The notes under the pieces were generated by a model. That model saw only the letters and a program-made list of their open reading frames with translations. It was not told where the DNA came from and ran no database searches. A program made the translations under genes and the position numbers. A stretch of 64,000 nt of DNA, from NCBI GenBank assembly GCA_006247105.1, contig CM016925.1, positions 1,798,001 to 1,862,000 on the forward strand, written 5' to 3'. Positions 28,601-37,700 of the stretch are shown here, piece by piece. The stretch comes from Giardia muris (taxonomy: Eukaryota > Fornicata > Diplomonadida > Hexamitidae). Each line of letters starts with the position of its first letter. Within the stretch, counting starts at the first letter, position 1.

Positions 28601-30544
28601 AATGCCTCGCATCTTCTCCGCCCCAACGCAAGTCAGTGGGAAAGGAGTACGGCAGAGCGTCCGCATGTTACTGATGAAATAGAGGAGGCTCATAGAGTTG
28701 GAGACCGCATCCCCGAGGAGTTCAAGAGTGATGATTCGCCTTGTCAGGTCCTCACTCAGAACACGCTCCATATAGAGGGCGGAAATTATCCCCGTCGCGG
28801 AAGACATAATGGGCTGGAGATCATTACAAAGGCCCCGCAAGAGACGATAGACTTCGTCGTCCTCAAGCATAGAACGATCAGCTAATGCCTGAACGAGCTT
28901 GATGCAGCCATCAAGGACCACGTCAACGATGTAGATGATAGGCCGGATATTCGGGAAGGTGTACTGTGTGTCGTTTGTAAAGGCTAACCCTGTCAGAGGG
29001 ATATCCTGGAGATGCTCCCGATGGTCACGCCGCTTGATAGACGAAAGAAGAACCGGCCGAAGCTGCGAGAAGCGAATGCATGCAAAGACAACTGCGTAGG
29101 AGTAGAAGTCCTGGTACTGATATAGCTCGTGAGTCTCGTTGGTGGGTTCATTTAGGCATCCGACCTTCTTAAGGATCTCCTCTGCTTGTTGGACGCTCGA
29201 TATCCCGGGTTCAGACTCTCTCATGAGCTTTCGTGCTGCATGGACTGACTTCTCGCGGAAGGTAGTTGCAAAGAGCTCTGTCGGGGTAGAAAGGAACATG
29301 GAGACGCTAATCACCTTCGAAAGTGGACTCTGGCCATCTCCGTTATCATTGGCATCTCCAACCATGTCTGTACACGTGAGAAGGTCGAGAAACTGACGTG
29401 AGAAGAGGTTGGCCTCATTCGCACGGACTGCCAGCGCGGGTGCGACCGTAGCCATGTCAGACCCAGTGACATGCGCCTCTAGAACAATTTTGTTCCGCCC
29501 TTTCTGCTGGAACGTATTCAGTTGTTCTGCATCATAGTACACAGGAAGGAATGCTGGCGTAATAACCGCCTTGTCCTCGAACTCGGTTGAGAGAGAAACT
29601 ACGAAGGGGTCTGATGCCGAACCCGTTAGGACGACGTTTAGAAAGGCCCCTTCTTCACTAAACGAGGATTGAAGCATACTAAAGTCGTCGGAGACGTTAA
29701 TTCCACGCATGGGAATGGTTAGGGTTGCAGTATTATATGAAAACTTGCTCCTTCGTGGAATCTGCTTGAGTACGTGGATAACGCACGTGGCCGGCTGGTT
29801 CTCCCCTTGGGCCCGCGCTAGAACACCTAGGACAAGGTAAAAGTTGAGCTCCTTCTCGCGGGTGACAACACGAGCAGACCGTACGTCCAAGAACGTACAC
29901 TCAAGCGTCAGATGATGTCCCAACAGTAGGTCTGAGTTAAGGACGTAAAGACTATCGTCCATAACGAGGAGATAAGAGCCTGGGAGTAGGGCCATTCCAG
30001 ATAAGCCTTGCCTCGTCTTTCCTCGTGTCAAGACAGACTGTATATCCAGATCAACCTGATCATAGTTCTTCATGATAGAGTTGAATTGATACCTTATCAA
30101 CCCGTTGGGAAGTGCGATTAGGAAGTCTGACCCTTGATGGTCCCGTATAATCGCAACGATCTCTGCGTTATGTTCAAATGTACGGAGATGTCGTGGGACC
30201 TCGTCGCTCTCAACATTGAAGATGAAGACGATGGAAGCCGTACGTTTCGGAGACTTAATAGCGACGATGAGGTAATGCTCACAAAGAGATAAGCACGGCT
30301 TCATGTAATGCTTGGCCCTTGTGCTTAAGGTGAGACGGCTCAAAAACGAGGTGCACGCCTTTTTGAACGTATCCGTATAGACGTCAGCAAGGCTAAAAGT
30401 CCACTGCAGCTTAGGAATCTGCTCCGAAGTATTAATGCAGATGAGCTCGTCCGTCGCCAAGCAGTAAAGCCGGCCCGACTGTGGCGCAATCGCCGCGCTC
30501 TGGATGTCAGAGGCGACCCCAATATCCGTGTACTTGATGGTCAT
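25655..30544 (-). CDS. Giant protein with propeller-like N-terminus and helical solenoid, possible nucleoporin-type scaffold
   Basis: The product is 1629 aa. Residues 1-400 are beta-rich with short repeated strands as in a WD/propeller fold (RLYCLATDELICIN, YLIVAIKSP, FLIALPNGLIRYQF). Residues about 430-1330 are mostly helical. The last 200 residues are Pro/Gln-rich and basic, probably disordered, with a VRFMDERTD segment near the end. Propeller followed by alpha-solenoid is the plan of Nup155/Nup133-type nucleoporins and of some coat or IFT proteins. I found no sequence motif that decides between them, so the function is open. It converges with CCDC96 and lies 20 bp downstream of the HisRS gene on the same strand. 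Confidence 0.6.
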   Translation of the reverse strand: MTIKYTDIGVASDIQSAAIAPQSGRLYCLATDELICINTSEQIPKLQWTFSLADVYTDTFKKACTSFLSRLTLSTRAKHYMKPCLSLCEHYLIVAIKSPKRTASIVFIFNVESDEVPRHLRTFEHNAEIVAIIRDHQGSDFLIALPNGLIRYQFNSIMKNYDQVDLDIQSVLTRGKTRQGLSGMALLPGSYLLVMDDSLYVLNSDLLLGHHLTLECTFLDVRSARVVTREKELNFYLVLGVLARAQGENQPATCVIHVLKQIPRRSKFSYNTATLTIPMRGINVSDDFSMLQSSFSEEGAFLNVVLTGSASDPFVVSLSTEFEDKAVITPAFLPVYYDAEQLNTFQQKGRNKIVLEAHVTGSDMATVAPALAVRANEANLFSRQFLDLLTCTDMVGDANDNGDGQSPLSKVISVSMFLSTPTELFATTFREKSVHAARKLMRESEPGISSVQQAEEILKKVGCLNEPTNETHELYQYQDFYSYAVVFACIRFSQLRPVLLSSIKRRDHREHLQDIPLTGLAFTNDTQYTFPNIRPIIYIVDVVLDGCIKLVQALADRSMLEDDEVYRLLRGLCNDLQPIMSSATGIISALYMERVLSEDLTRRIITLELLGDAVSNSMSLLYFISNMRTLCRTPFPLTCVGAEKMRGIARISEYSGWKNNMHVCTARSQAIASSQRWSIQYNTKDETLTYFNCDETGFALLAKSIAYAHGQDTIGNLIYTRELGYFGVDNELNYIRMEPHHIPDYKALYSVNNKVGNTAIWSIVRYLSFLGGTSKDFVASLLYSREYVEMHQEGTPPGLIRMTIAEALKTLTQTYKAGMATASGRLIGQEQISSTAALLTESGVHACRIFIIYCLLMDGQDGRTCLDACYTLCRIQNFSTRGFIYRTVKVPMQDGISGTTTLVQQQEYYARCIYLAARIIFSIDTGYAGTLDGSLKDVGACSDQLLLNQLMDNPSEADFIGIQLLTRDMHSDLTITALRRLLFHALSFLPYSCALDNATSSVSHETVEKSSKMWAGRLCHLALLRNLTSLAWPLAMSSLESAEENHIHSLWPAHPGSAKTELMLRSCLIFSVFTSLQKPPENFSAQEHQRHMERLINRQMAGAVYQLRKDLNKIVSEDTCVCFDVALGLRLCYIFAELATNQYRIEELYKEMNPELLASSASDHLVEPMPRFRIDLTKSLGHSGIAGAQMLLSGGSLRVDQLVDGGSEVSISMTKHPVPIYCKLINYSPITRVEISAVTTFCLYHPTLFSYLLRFLLLHNIREGIQFFEVLQVIENTDSRRERNQDRSLHECILAIKGMKAQMPGCITFSANEQPGGETLSISRLTLSAVTRTGHQGFDMRPQLHLPYNLSEAGKKASNGQVPDALSRSFLSYDVLDVTTAQQDALTETRVLRIPQAREMGVIHADATQPLFILKRVNKPMQIQHQNPFGQGYEEFNALPAQQELPYNVPGKQQGLAFEIPSTNTAIQRRAQGTVGIPIRRMNQFAGVSNAGPQPYALRQRDAQQRAAQIGLRPPVRTPAAPTNTLSPTKGVDVPKQPRPAITGYRKPAPQTRFGVTPASKPTMGGQPQRNVSPTGQEPIVKQSPPVPALKSAMKTRTRNEQLAKSKSVRFMDERTDLQEEVRKAFTGQ

Positions 30545-30564
30545 TCGGATTTTTGCTTTCTGCT

Positions 30565-33309
30565 TTACACATCCAGGAAGTTTCTTACGGCGTCCAGAGC
30601 CTCCTCTACCATCTCGGGCTCACCACCTCTGGCGCTAGTAAGTGCTGCCTGGCAAAGTTGTAGCGATAGTCTGGCATTACGACCTGCCAGTGCCTTTTTA
30701 ACATGCTCTAACAAATCTGTAATGGCCACTTGCGTCTGCTGTTGCGTCTTAAGATTCTTGACGGTGGCTAATCCCATCTCGACCTCCTCACCTCCAAGAA
30801 TGATAGCAAGTAAAGCATTCCCCTCAACGGCTTCCTCGAAGTCCCTCTTGATAGTCTTTTGACTCCCACCCTCCTTATGTGTGAACCCAACATTAAGGCC
30901 TGCGGCCCAAAGAAGTCCTACAACCTCGAGTTTCGAGGCCAAGGTCCCACCAGGAGCAGTACAGACATATACATCATAAGAGTGCGGACTCGGACCAGTG
31001 GTTGCCGTCCTTTGCTCTTCCAGTAACGCAAAGAGACGCTCTATCCCTATACTACCACCGACCGCATGAAGTTCCTGTCCTTCAGAACGGAACGTACCAA
31101 GAAGCTTATCATAGCGTCCCCCTCCGGAAATCGAGGACGAATACTCGCCATTGACGACAAGCTTTGCCTCAAAGATTATCCCCGTGTAATAATCCAGACC
31201 ACGTGCCAAGGACATGTCAAAGCGAACTGTATCTAATACAGTTGGTGCCATGTAGCCCAGATACTGGAAGACCTGTTGCAAGTACATGAGTGTTTCATGT
31301 GCGCGCTCGTGGAACAGTGGGAACTTAGCTGCCAACTGCGCATTCAACTCGGCGAATTGAGATGCAACATCCTTCGGCGAGGCGCTAGTGAACTCATAAT
31401 TGAAGCATGCAATAGTAAGTAGAGTGTCTGCGCATTCCTCAGACAAGCCCCTCTCATTGATAAGCTTCTGCTTAACCTCATCCGGGTTTAGCTTATCAAG
31501 GGCGTCAATACAGGTGCATACTGCACGGAAGCTAGCCGAAGGAACACCTGCCACGGTCATAGCGCAATCGATGAGCGCTCGATGGTTGACAAGAATAATG
31601 AACTGTCCAACCTTAAGAGAATCGAGGATATCGTGGATGATAGCGAGAACCTCAGCGTCAGCGACGTTCGGGACACCCACTCCGGGTTCCTGCGCAATGT
31701 CGAAGTCGCATTGGTAGAATTCGCGGAAGCGACCCTTTTCCATGACCGGCTTGTCGCGACGGTAGACACGCCCGATGGAGTACCGTTTGATGGACTTGAT
31801 ACGATGTGTGGCACAATACCGAGCGAAAGGAACCGTAAGGTCGTATCGAAGCGAAAGTAAGTCCTCTCCGAAGTCAGCAATGTCATAGACCAGCTTCTGG
31901 TCCTCCCCATACTTCCCTAACAAGACAGTACGCGACTCCATCACCGGAGTCTCAATACAAACCGCCCCATGCTTTCGGAAGATGGAAGTGACCGTATCCA
32001 AGGCTTTCTGGCGGACAACCATTTGCGTAGGTAGCAAGTCACGCATCCCACATGGTGGCTGCGGGACACGAGTAGTACTCACAGCTGCGAAGAGGACGTT
32101 GGTGGCTGCTTGATGAAGATTGAAGATGGTAAGGAAGAGAGAGGAATCAACCGTCTCAATGTATTCCTCAACGAAGAGAAGTGAGCCTTGACCTATTTGC
32201 GGCTTTCCTTTCGTCAATTGGCTTTTGATAAGAAGGAATCTCTCCTTAGCGGCGAGAAGACCACCATGGACCGCACGAGCAGCCTCGCAAATCTCCGAGG
32301 GTAGTGTAATGAGATGCGGGGCGGTAACGCAGTCCATGAGCTTCTTCTCAATGGTTACTCCTATGTCCGCTAGCACTTCATCCGGAAGTGCTTTCCAGAT
32401 CCCCTTCTCGACAGTTAATTGCTCTATCTCCTTACGGACTTTCTTCATGGATGCGGTAAGAGCTGTAGTAAGGCCAGGGATCGTAGTAAGAATATGAAGA
32501 GGAACGAAGTCCATAGTAGGCCTTGAGTCTTGTGAAGCGTAACAAGCGGCCGTCACATCAAGCCGAGTAGTCGTCCTCAATGATATGGCCACGTCTCGAA
32601 GTGCCGACGCAAGGTTGAGCGTCTGCATAACATAGGGCGTAGTCCGTTTAGAACCAACCTTCTTGGAGCCGGTGACCATGGCGGTGACATGCTCGGCACA
32701 CGCCTTGAGACTTGGAACACGCCTTCGCACGGTGAAGTTAGTCATCTCGAGAAGGTCTTTGGCTTGAACACAGAACAATTCATAGCTCAATGAAAGAAGA
32801 ACCTCGTAGGACGTGGAAAGCAGTGTGAGTAGGATGGAGGACAGGTTGGTGAGAGTTAAGGTGAGTGCATGTCCGTTCAGATAAAGAACATCACGATCCT
32901 TTATAGGTAAGGAATAACCTGCAAAAAGCTGGTCCAAAAGGTCCTTCTCCAGTTCCTTATTAGGAGCCAGAACGGAGACTGGCCTCTTTAACGTCAGAGA
33001 CCTGCCTGGCTCAATAAGTTGAACAAGATATTCAATGGTCGAAAGATGAACGCACCCAGGGCTATTCAGGAGCATCGATAGGAGTGTTGCGGCATATCCT
33101 CGAGCGAAACCTTCGAAGAGAGGGGTATATTCGTGCTGGAAGTAAGGACTGTAAGATATTGAGGATGTACTATCCGACTCCTGCAGGACTGCTGGAAAGA
33201 GGGTTGCAACCGTCGAGTCCAAGCGCACGCCTACGGAACAGAAGGCCACGCGATAGAGGGTCTCCAAGGAAAGGTGGGTTCCACCTAGTTCGAGATATTC
33301 GAGGGTCAT
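30565..33309 (-). CDS. HARS: Histidyl-tRNA synthetase with large N-terminal domain
   Basis: The product is 914 aa. From about residue 415 it is a complete class II HisRS. It begins PPCGMRDLLP, then has motif 2 (RVYRRDKPVMEKGRFREFYQ), the histidine-binding RGLDYYTGIIFEA, motif 3 (GGRYDKL and GGSIGIERL), and the C-terminal anticodon-binding domain (about 780-870). It charges tRNA-His in the cytosol. The N-terminal 410 residues are not found in bacterial or animal HisRS. Their opening (LELGGTHLSLETLYRVAFCSVGVRLD) resembles the extra N-terminal domain of plant cytosolic HisRS, described as aromatic amino acid lyase-like. The ATG is 8 bp from that of the divergent gene at 33318. Confidence 0.95.
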   Translation of the reverse strand: MTLEYLELGGTHLSLETLYRVAFCSVGVRLDSTVATLFPAVLQESDSTSSISYSPYFQHEYTPLFEGFARGYAATLLSMLLNSPGCVHLSTIEYLVQLIEPGRSLTLKRPVSVLAPNKELEKDLLDQLFAGYSLPIKDRDVLYLNGHALTLTLTNLSSILLTLLSTSYEVLLSLSYELFCVQAKDLLEMTNFTVRRRVPSLKACAEHVTAMVTGSKKVGSKRTTPYVMQTLNLASALRDVAISLRTTTRLDVTAACYASQDSRPTMDFVPLHILTTIPGLTTALTASMKKVRKEIEQLTVEKGIWKALPDEVLADIGVTIEKKLMDCVTAPHLITLPSEICEAARAVHGGLLAAKERFLLIKSQLTKGKPQIGQGSLLFVEEYIETVDSSLFLTIFNLHQAATNVLFAAVSTTRVPQPPCGMRDLLPTQMVVRQKALDTVTSIFRKHGAVCIETPVMESRTVLLGKYGEDQKLVYDIADFGEDLLSLRYDLTVPFARYCATHRIKSIKRYSIGRVYRRDKPVMEKGRFREFYQCDFDIAQEPGVGVPNVADAEVLAIIHDILDSLKVGQFIILVNHRALIDCAMTVAGVPSASFRAVCTCIDALDKLNPDEVKQKLINERGLSEECADTLLTIACFNYEFTSASPKDVASQFAELNAQLAAKFPLFHERAHETLMYLQQVFQYLGYMAPTVLDTVRFDMSLARGLDYYTGIIFEAKLVVNGEYSSSISGGGRYDKLLGTFRSEGQELHAVGGSIGIERLFALLEEQRTATTGPSPHSYDVYVCTAPGGTLASKLEVVGLLWAAGLNVGFTHKEGGSQKTIKRDFEEAVEGNALLAIILGGEEVEMGLATVKNLKTQQQTQVAITDLLEHVKKALAGRNARLSLQLCQAALTSARGGEPEMVEEALDAVRNFLDV

Positions 33310-33317
33310 AAATTTGA
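33310..33317. promoter_or_regulatory. 8-bp spacer between divergent start codons
   Basis: The spacer reads AAATTTGA between the reversed ATG of HisRS and the ATG of the gene at 33318. Core promoters for both genes must therefore include coding sequence of the opposite gene, or transcription must start within a few bases of each ATG. AT-rich initiator-like sequence at the start codon fits what is known of Giardia promoters. Confidence 0.4.
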
Positions 33318-34499
33318 ATGTTAGAGGACCTTCAGGTCAACCTAGTCGGAAACGTGAGCCGCGGAGTTCTTCGTGTTCTGAAGGAGGCGGTGGCCCTCAT
33401 TGGGAAGGGGTATTCAGTTACGTTTGCCACTGACACGATTTCATACGAATCGATTATTGAAGCTTTGTCAGAATGTAGATTAACTCTTCTGGATGCGCGC
33501 TTTCATAACCTCTTTCGGTATACCTCGTTGCTACAGTATATGCAAGGGCGGAGTGAGCTCCTGGATAAGCCTGCCGAATTTCTAAAGAGTATTACTGCCG
33601 GGATTGAACGGGGGGTTCCTGGAGTGCTTTGTATTCTTGAGTATGGCTCCTTTTTAGACATACCTTATAGCCTCGTTACCCCTCAACGCTTAATTAGTGG
33701 TCTTTATAAGCTGGTTGGAAAGCCCCTTGAAGAAGAACATACATCGCCAAATGTAATACTCTATTTCGTATTCCAAGGGAAGATGCTCTCTTCTCAAGAG
33801 CTTCTATATCTCATATGTAACGTTCCAAGAATACACATCAATGGTGAGCTTCTCCTTAACCCCGAACGGACTGGCTTAGCGGTTCCTCTTAATGTGTCAC
33901 TGGACATGCTTAACAGTATGCTCAATGACCGATTCATTCAAACCTTCACCACCATTCTCAGGGAACGGAATCAACTCCAAGAGAAGGGTGATAGACTGGA
34001 ACTGGAACTTAAGGCCTTGGAAGAGAAATATTCCTCCCTGAAAGGTGTCGTCGATAACTATCTCCAAGCCGAGCCTGGTGCCTCTCGTGATAGTCTTGAA
34101 TCGGCCGTGAAGGATACGGTACCCACCTCGACCCCTTCGGCTCTCCCCTCCTCCGTCCCCTCAAGTGACCTGACTCCATCGGCATTGAGCGTCAATACAA
34201 ATATGAGCTGGATGATTGGTACGGATTATTATCCACCACCGTCTAGTACACCACTCCAACGCGCATCCGTCCCTAGCCCTGGCCCAGTGCTACACTTTTT
34301 GGCCGAAAACCTTTCTGGAGATGGTTCTGAAGCCATTGCTCCAGCACCCCTTTCGGCTATTCGAAAGCGACGTGCCCCAATCCGCTTGCAATGGACCACA
34401 GATAGCCCCGCTCCAGCACCTGCTTCCGATGAAAATCATCCTCCTACTGATCCACCTCGTCCTGGACTTCGTATGCTGAAGCCGAGAGATGCGCAGTAG
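33318..34499 (+). CDS. Unknown protein with possible MEDS-like sensory domain, coiled coil and Pro/Ser-rich tail
   Basis: The product is 393 aa. Residues 1-195 form an alpha/beta domain whose order of elements resembles the prokaryotic MEDS domain: a helix, then a strand (GKGYSVTFATDTISYESIIEAL), a variable loop, a helix ending AGIERGVPGVLCILEYGSFLD, and a final strand-helix-strand FVFQGKMLSSQELLYLICNVP...HINGELLLNP. Residues about 213-252 are a coiled coil and the rest is Pro/Ser-rich and disordered. MEDS domains are related to KaiC/RecA-like folds and act in signal sensing. A eukaryotic copy would be unusual, so this call is tentative. A tRNA-Ser gene starts 19 bp after the stop. Confidence 0.45.
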   Translation: MLEDLQVNLVGNVSRGVLRVLKEAVALIGKGYSVTFATDTISYESIIEALSECRLTLLDARFHNLFRYTSLLQYMQGRSELLDKPAEFLKSITAGIERGVPGVLCILEYGSFLDIPYSLVTPQRLISGLYKLVGKPLEEEHTSPNVILYFVFQGKMLSSQELLYLICNVPRIHINGELLLNPERTGLAVPLNVSLDMLNSMLNDRFIQTFTTILRERNQLQEKGDRLELELKALEEKYSSLKGVVDNYLQAEPGASRDSLESAVKDTVPTSTPSALPSSVPSSDLTPSALSVNTNMSWMIGTDYYPPPSSTPLQRASVPSPGPVLHFLAENLSGDGSEAIAPAPLSAIRKRRAPIRLQWTTDSPAPAPASDENHPPTDPPRPGLRMLKPRDAQ

Positions 34500-34518
34500 C
34501 GCCGCGCCCGTCGGCCGG

Positions 34519-34600
34519 GACAGTTTGGCCGAGTGGTTAAGGCGCGTGCCTGCTAAGCACGTGTGCTCTGCACGCGTGGGTTCGAATCCCACAGCTGTCG
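34519..34600 (+). tRNA. tRNA-Ser (anticodon GCT)
   Basis: This is an 82-nt class II tRNA with a long variable arm. The acceptor GACAGTT pairs with AGCTGTC, discriminator G. The D arm contains TGGCCGAGTGGTTAAGGC. The anticodon arm CGTGC-CTGCTAA-GCACG has anticodon GCT, decoding AGC/AGT. The variable arm is TGTGCTCTGCACGC, and the T arm is GTGGG-TTCGAAT-CCCAC. No intron is visible. Confidence 0.96.
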
Positions 34601-34745
34601 CTTTCGTCCCAATGGAGGGATACGAATCATGAAGCGCAGGAAGGACCCCAGACTATGCTGTGAAGAATTCGAGGTTTTCTGAGGAGACGAATGACTGGCT
34701 GAGTGTTATTTACCGTATATTTGCCATCCGCCTCGATCGGGGATG

Positions 34746-37700
34746 TTACAATCCTTCTCGTAATAAAGCAGCACAGCGCTCATGACCATGTGCCATTGCA
34801 ATGTCATAAGCTGTTTGACCATCTTGCCTTTGAAGTTCTCGCTCTTCTAAAAGATAAGCTACTCCCTTTTGATTTCCTTGGCGTGCGGCCCGCATCAGTG
34901 CCGTCCCACCGAAATCGTCCTGAAACCCACCTTCCACCTTAACGAGGAGCTCGATTACTTCGTTCTTCCCGTCCTGTGCCGCAAGCATAAGCGCCGTCGT
35001 ACCATCAGGTCTTTGTATCCCCGCTTCTGCTGTCATCAATAACCGAACACAATCTACATGGCCCAGTTGAGCAGCGAACATGAGGGCAGTAGAACCACCG
35101 TTTGTTCTTAGCCCTGCCTCCTGCGGAATAAGAAGCTTACAGACCTCATCGTATCCACTCTCCGCAGCTAGCATCAAGGCGGTAGCTCCCTGCTTGTTCT
35201 TGATACGGGATTCATGTGACACGAGGTAACGAGCCGCCTCGATATGATTACTTTGAGCAGCAAGCATGAGCGCTGTCGAGCCGTTCTCGTTCTGCATGCA
35301 GAATTCCGTCGGAAGGAGTGGGAGTGCAGCGGCGAAGCCCAAACGTGCGGCCATCATGGCGGCGGTCCAGCCATTCTCAAGCTGCATCACGCACTCGCGC
35401 TCCGAAAGTATCCGCACGATGTCCAGATGCTGGTTCTGGACCGCATACATCAAGGCGGTTATCCCATCCTTTCGCGCCATACGAGCTTCGTAATGTACAA
35501 GGAGCTGACAGACACCCGCATAACCTCTTTTCGCAGCGAGCATTAGGGCAGTATACTCATCATTCCGTCTCAACCCTCCTTCATATGGCGCAAGAATGGC
35601 TACAACGGGGTCCAGACCAAGTTCTGCGGCGAGCATAAGAGCGGTTGCACCACGGTGGTTGCGTAGTTTGCATTCCTTTGACGCAAGGACCGCGCAGATT
35701 TCACAATGGCGCCGTACAACGGCACGCATAAGTGCAGTCCAGCCCGTGGTGGTTTGGAGACCAGCTTCTTTATCGGCAAGAAGGATGGCGCAATCCAAGA
35801 AGCCACGGTCCGCAGAGATAATGAGAGCTGTCTTGTTCGTATGGCCAAACACTTGCCGTGTTAGGTGGATATTCTGCTTACACCGCTGAACATCTCCAGA
35901 GAGGACGGCAAGTATCAATGAATTCCGAGGATTACTTTCCACTCCGCCTTCAGAACCCTCATCCAACGATATCCGTCTATAAGAGTCATACGCGGTCCGT
36001 TTCATATCTGGGGTAATCGTCGCTGAAGCGGAACGCGGTGGTCTCGTGGTCATACGAGCTTGACTCCTAACTGCAGACGAAACTGGGCGAAGACCTGGAG
36101 TAGTCGAACGTGTCTGAAACTGAGGGGTGGATGATACAGATGGAGGGTCCGGCTCAAGAATTGATGAGCGGGTCATTGAACGTAATTGTGGTCGGCTTGC
36201 CTTAAGAAGCTCTGTCGGCGTTGCATTGGTTGACCTAGAATTCATACTCGCCCCACCAGCAAGGGCGGCCGTCAATACAGGGGTGGCACTTCGACTACGA
36301 GGTGCATAATCTGATGCGTGTCTACCTTGAGTGTCTGCTATATCTTGTTCATATTCTGTGAGAGCATTAATCGCTACGGTGTTGTTCAGCATGATAGCCA
36401 TCATAAGGGCGGTAAGCCCGTCTTCCGTCTGCTTTCCCACATCACTAAGGTGCTTATTGAAGTCCGTTTCGAATTTAAGGACCGTCATCATGAGAGGTGT
36501 GAATCCTTGCTTCGCAAGAAGTTTTTGCTCGATTACTGCTAGCTTGGAGCAGACGACGGCCTTTCCGGCGTGCAGAGCCTCTAGTGTCGCCAGGTTCCCC
36601 GTCTTTGAGACACGTCCTGCATCCGCCGTGATTAATTGGTTGATAATGTTGTCAATCCCGTTGTGAAGCGCCATCATCAGAGCTGTTTCCCCCTGATTGT
36701 TCTGAATCCCACCCTCGACATCTGCAAGCAATGAGGCAACCCCGATCGACTTATTCTCAATGGCAAGCATGAGAGCACTAGATCCAGCATAATCGACCTG
36801 CCGTGCCTCACTGGGTAGTAGAGGCCCGACTAGAGGAGGGAAACTCACCATCGCACAATACATTAAGGCTGTTCTTCCCTCGGAATCGACATTAAATGTT
36901 TCAAAGTCGACCAATGCTAAAGCATTAGCCTCGTTCTTACCCATTATAGCGTACATGAGAGCGGTTTTCCCCGTGGAGTCATGCATCCCGGCCTCGAAAG
37001 GGGCGATCTTAAGAATAGTCTCTGGTGATGCACAGATTGCCGCCACCATTAAGGCCGTCATGCCGTGTGCATCCTGCATGGTGCAATGCTTCTTACAGAG
37101 AGAGGCGACAGACATACTATCATCAACAGCAGCTGCCATCATTAGAGGCGTGAATCCGGAGCTTTTCAAGAGATTCCTCTCACGTTCAATGAGAACCTGA
37201 AGATCTGTTCGAAGCCCCATCTGACAGGCATAATATGCGGCACAGCAGCCGTTCTTGTCCACATATCCCGTCTCCAAAGGCGCAAGGACTCGTACCATAG
37301 CTCCATTCCGGTGCAGAACAGCATGCATCAACGCTGTCAATCCATCATCATCTTGCATCGTGGCGTAGAGATTCCGAAGCGAATACGCTGCTGCCACATC
37401 ACCTTGGATAAGGGCCTCCATAAGAGGCGTCCTTCCATTCGGGAGAGGCGGTGTCATCTGTCGCAAGATAGACGTTGTAAGATGCTCTTCGTTATCGATA
37501 TACACACCCTCGAAGGGGACAAGTAGATCCGCTATAGCAAAGTAGAAGCGACTGATAGCGAGATGAAGTGCACACGTCCCATCCTCCAAGACGCAGCCTC
37601 CATAGGCGCTCAAATGCTCCTTCGTTGACGCAATATCTCCTTGCTCCACCGCAAACATAAGCGGTGTCTTTTCCGCGACCTGACGTAGAACAGGTCGACG

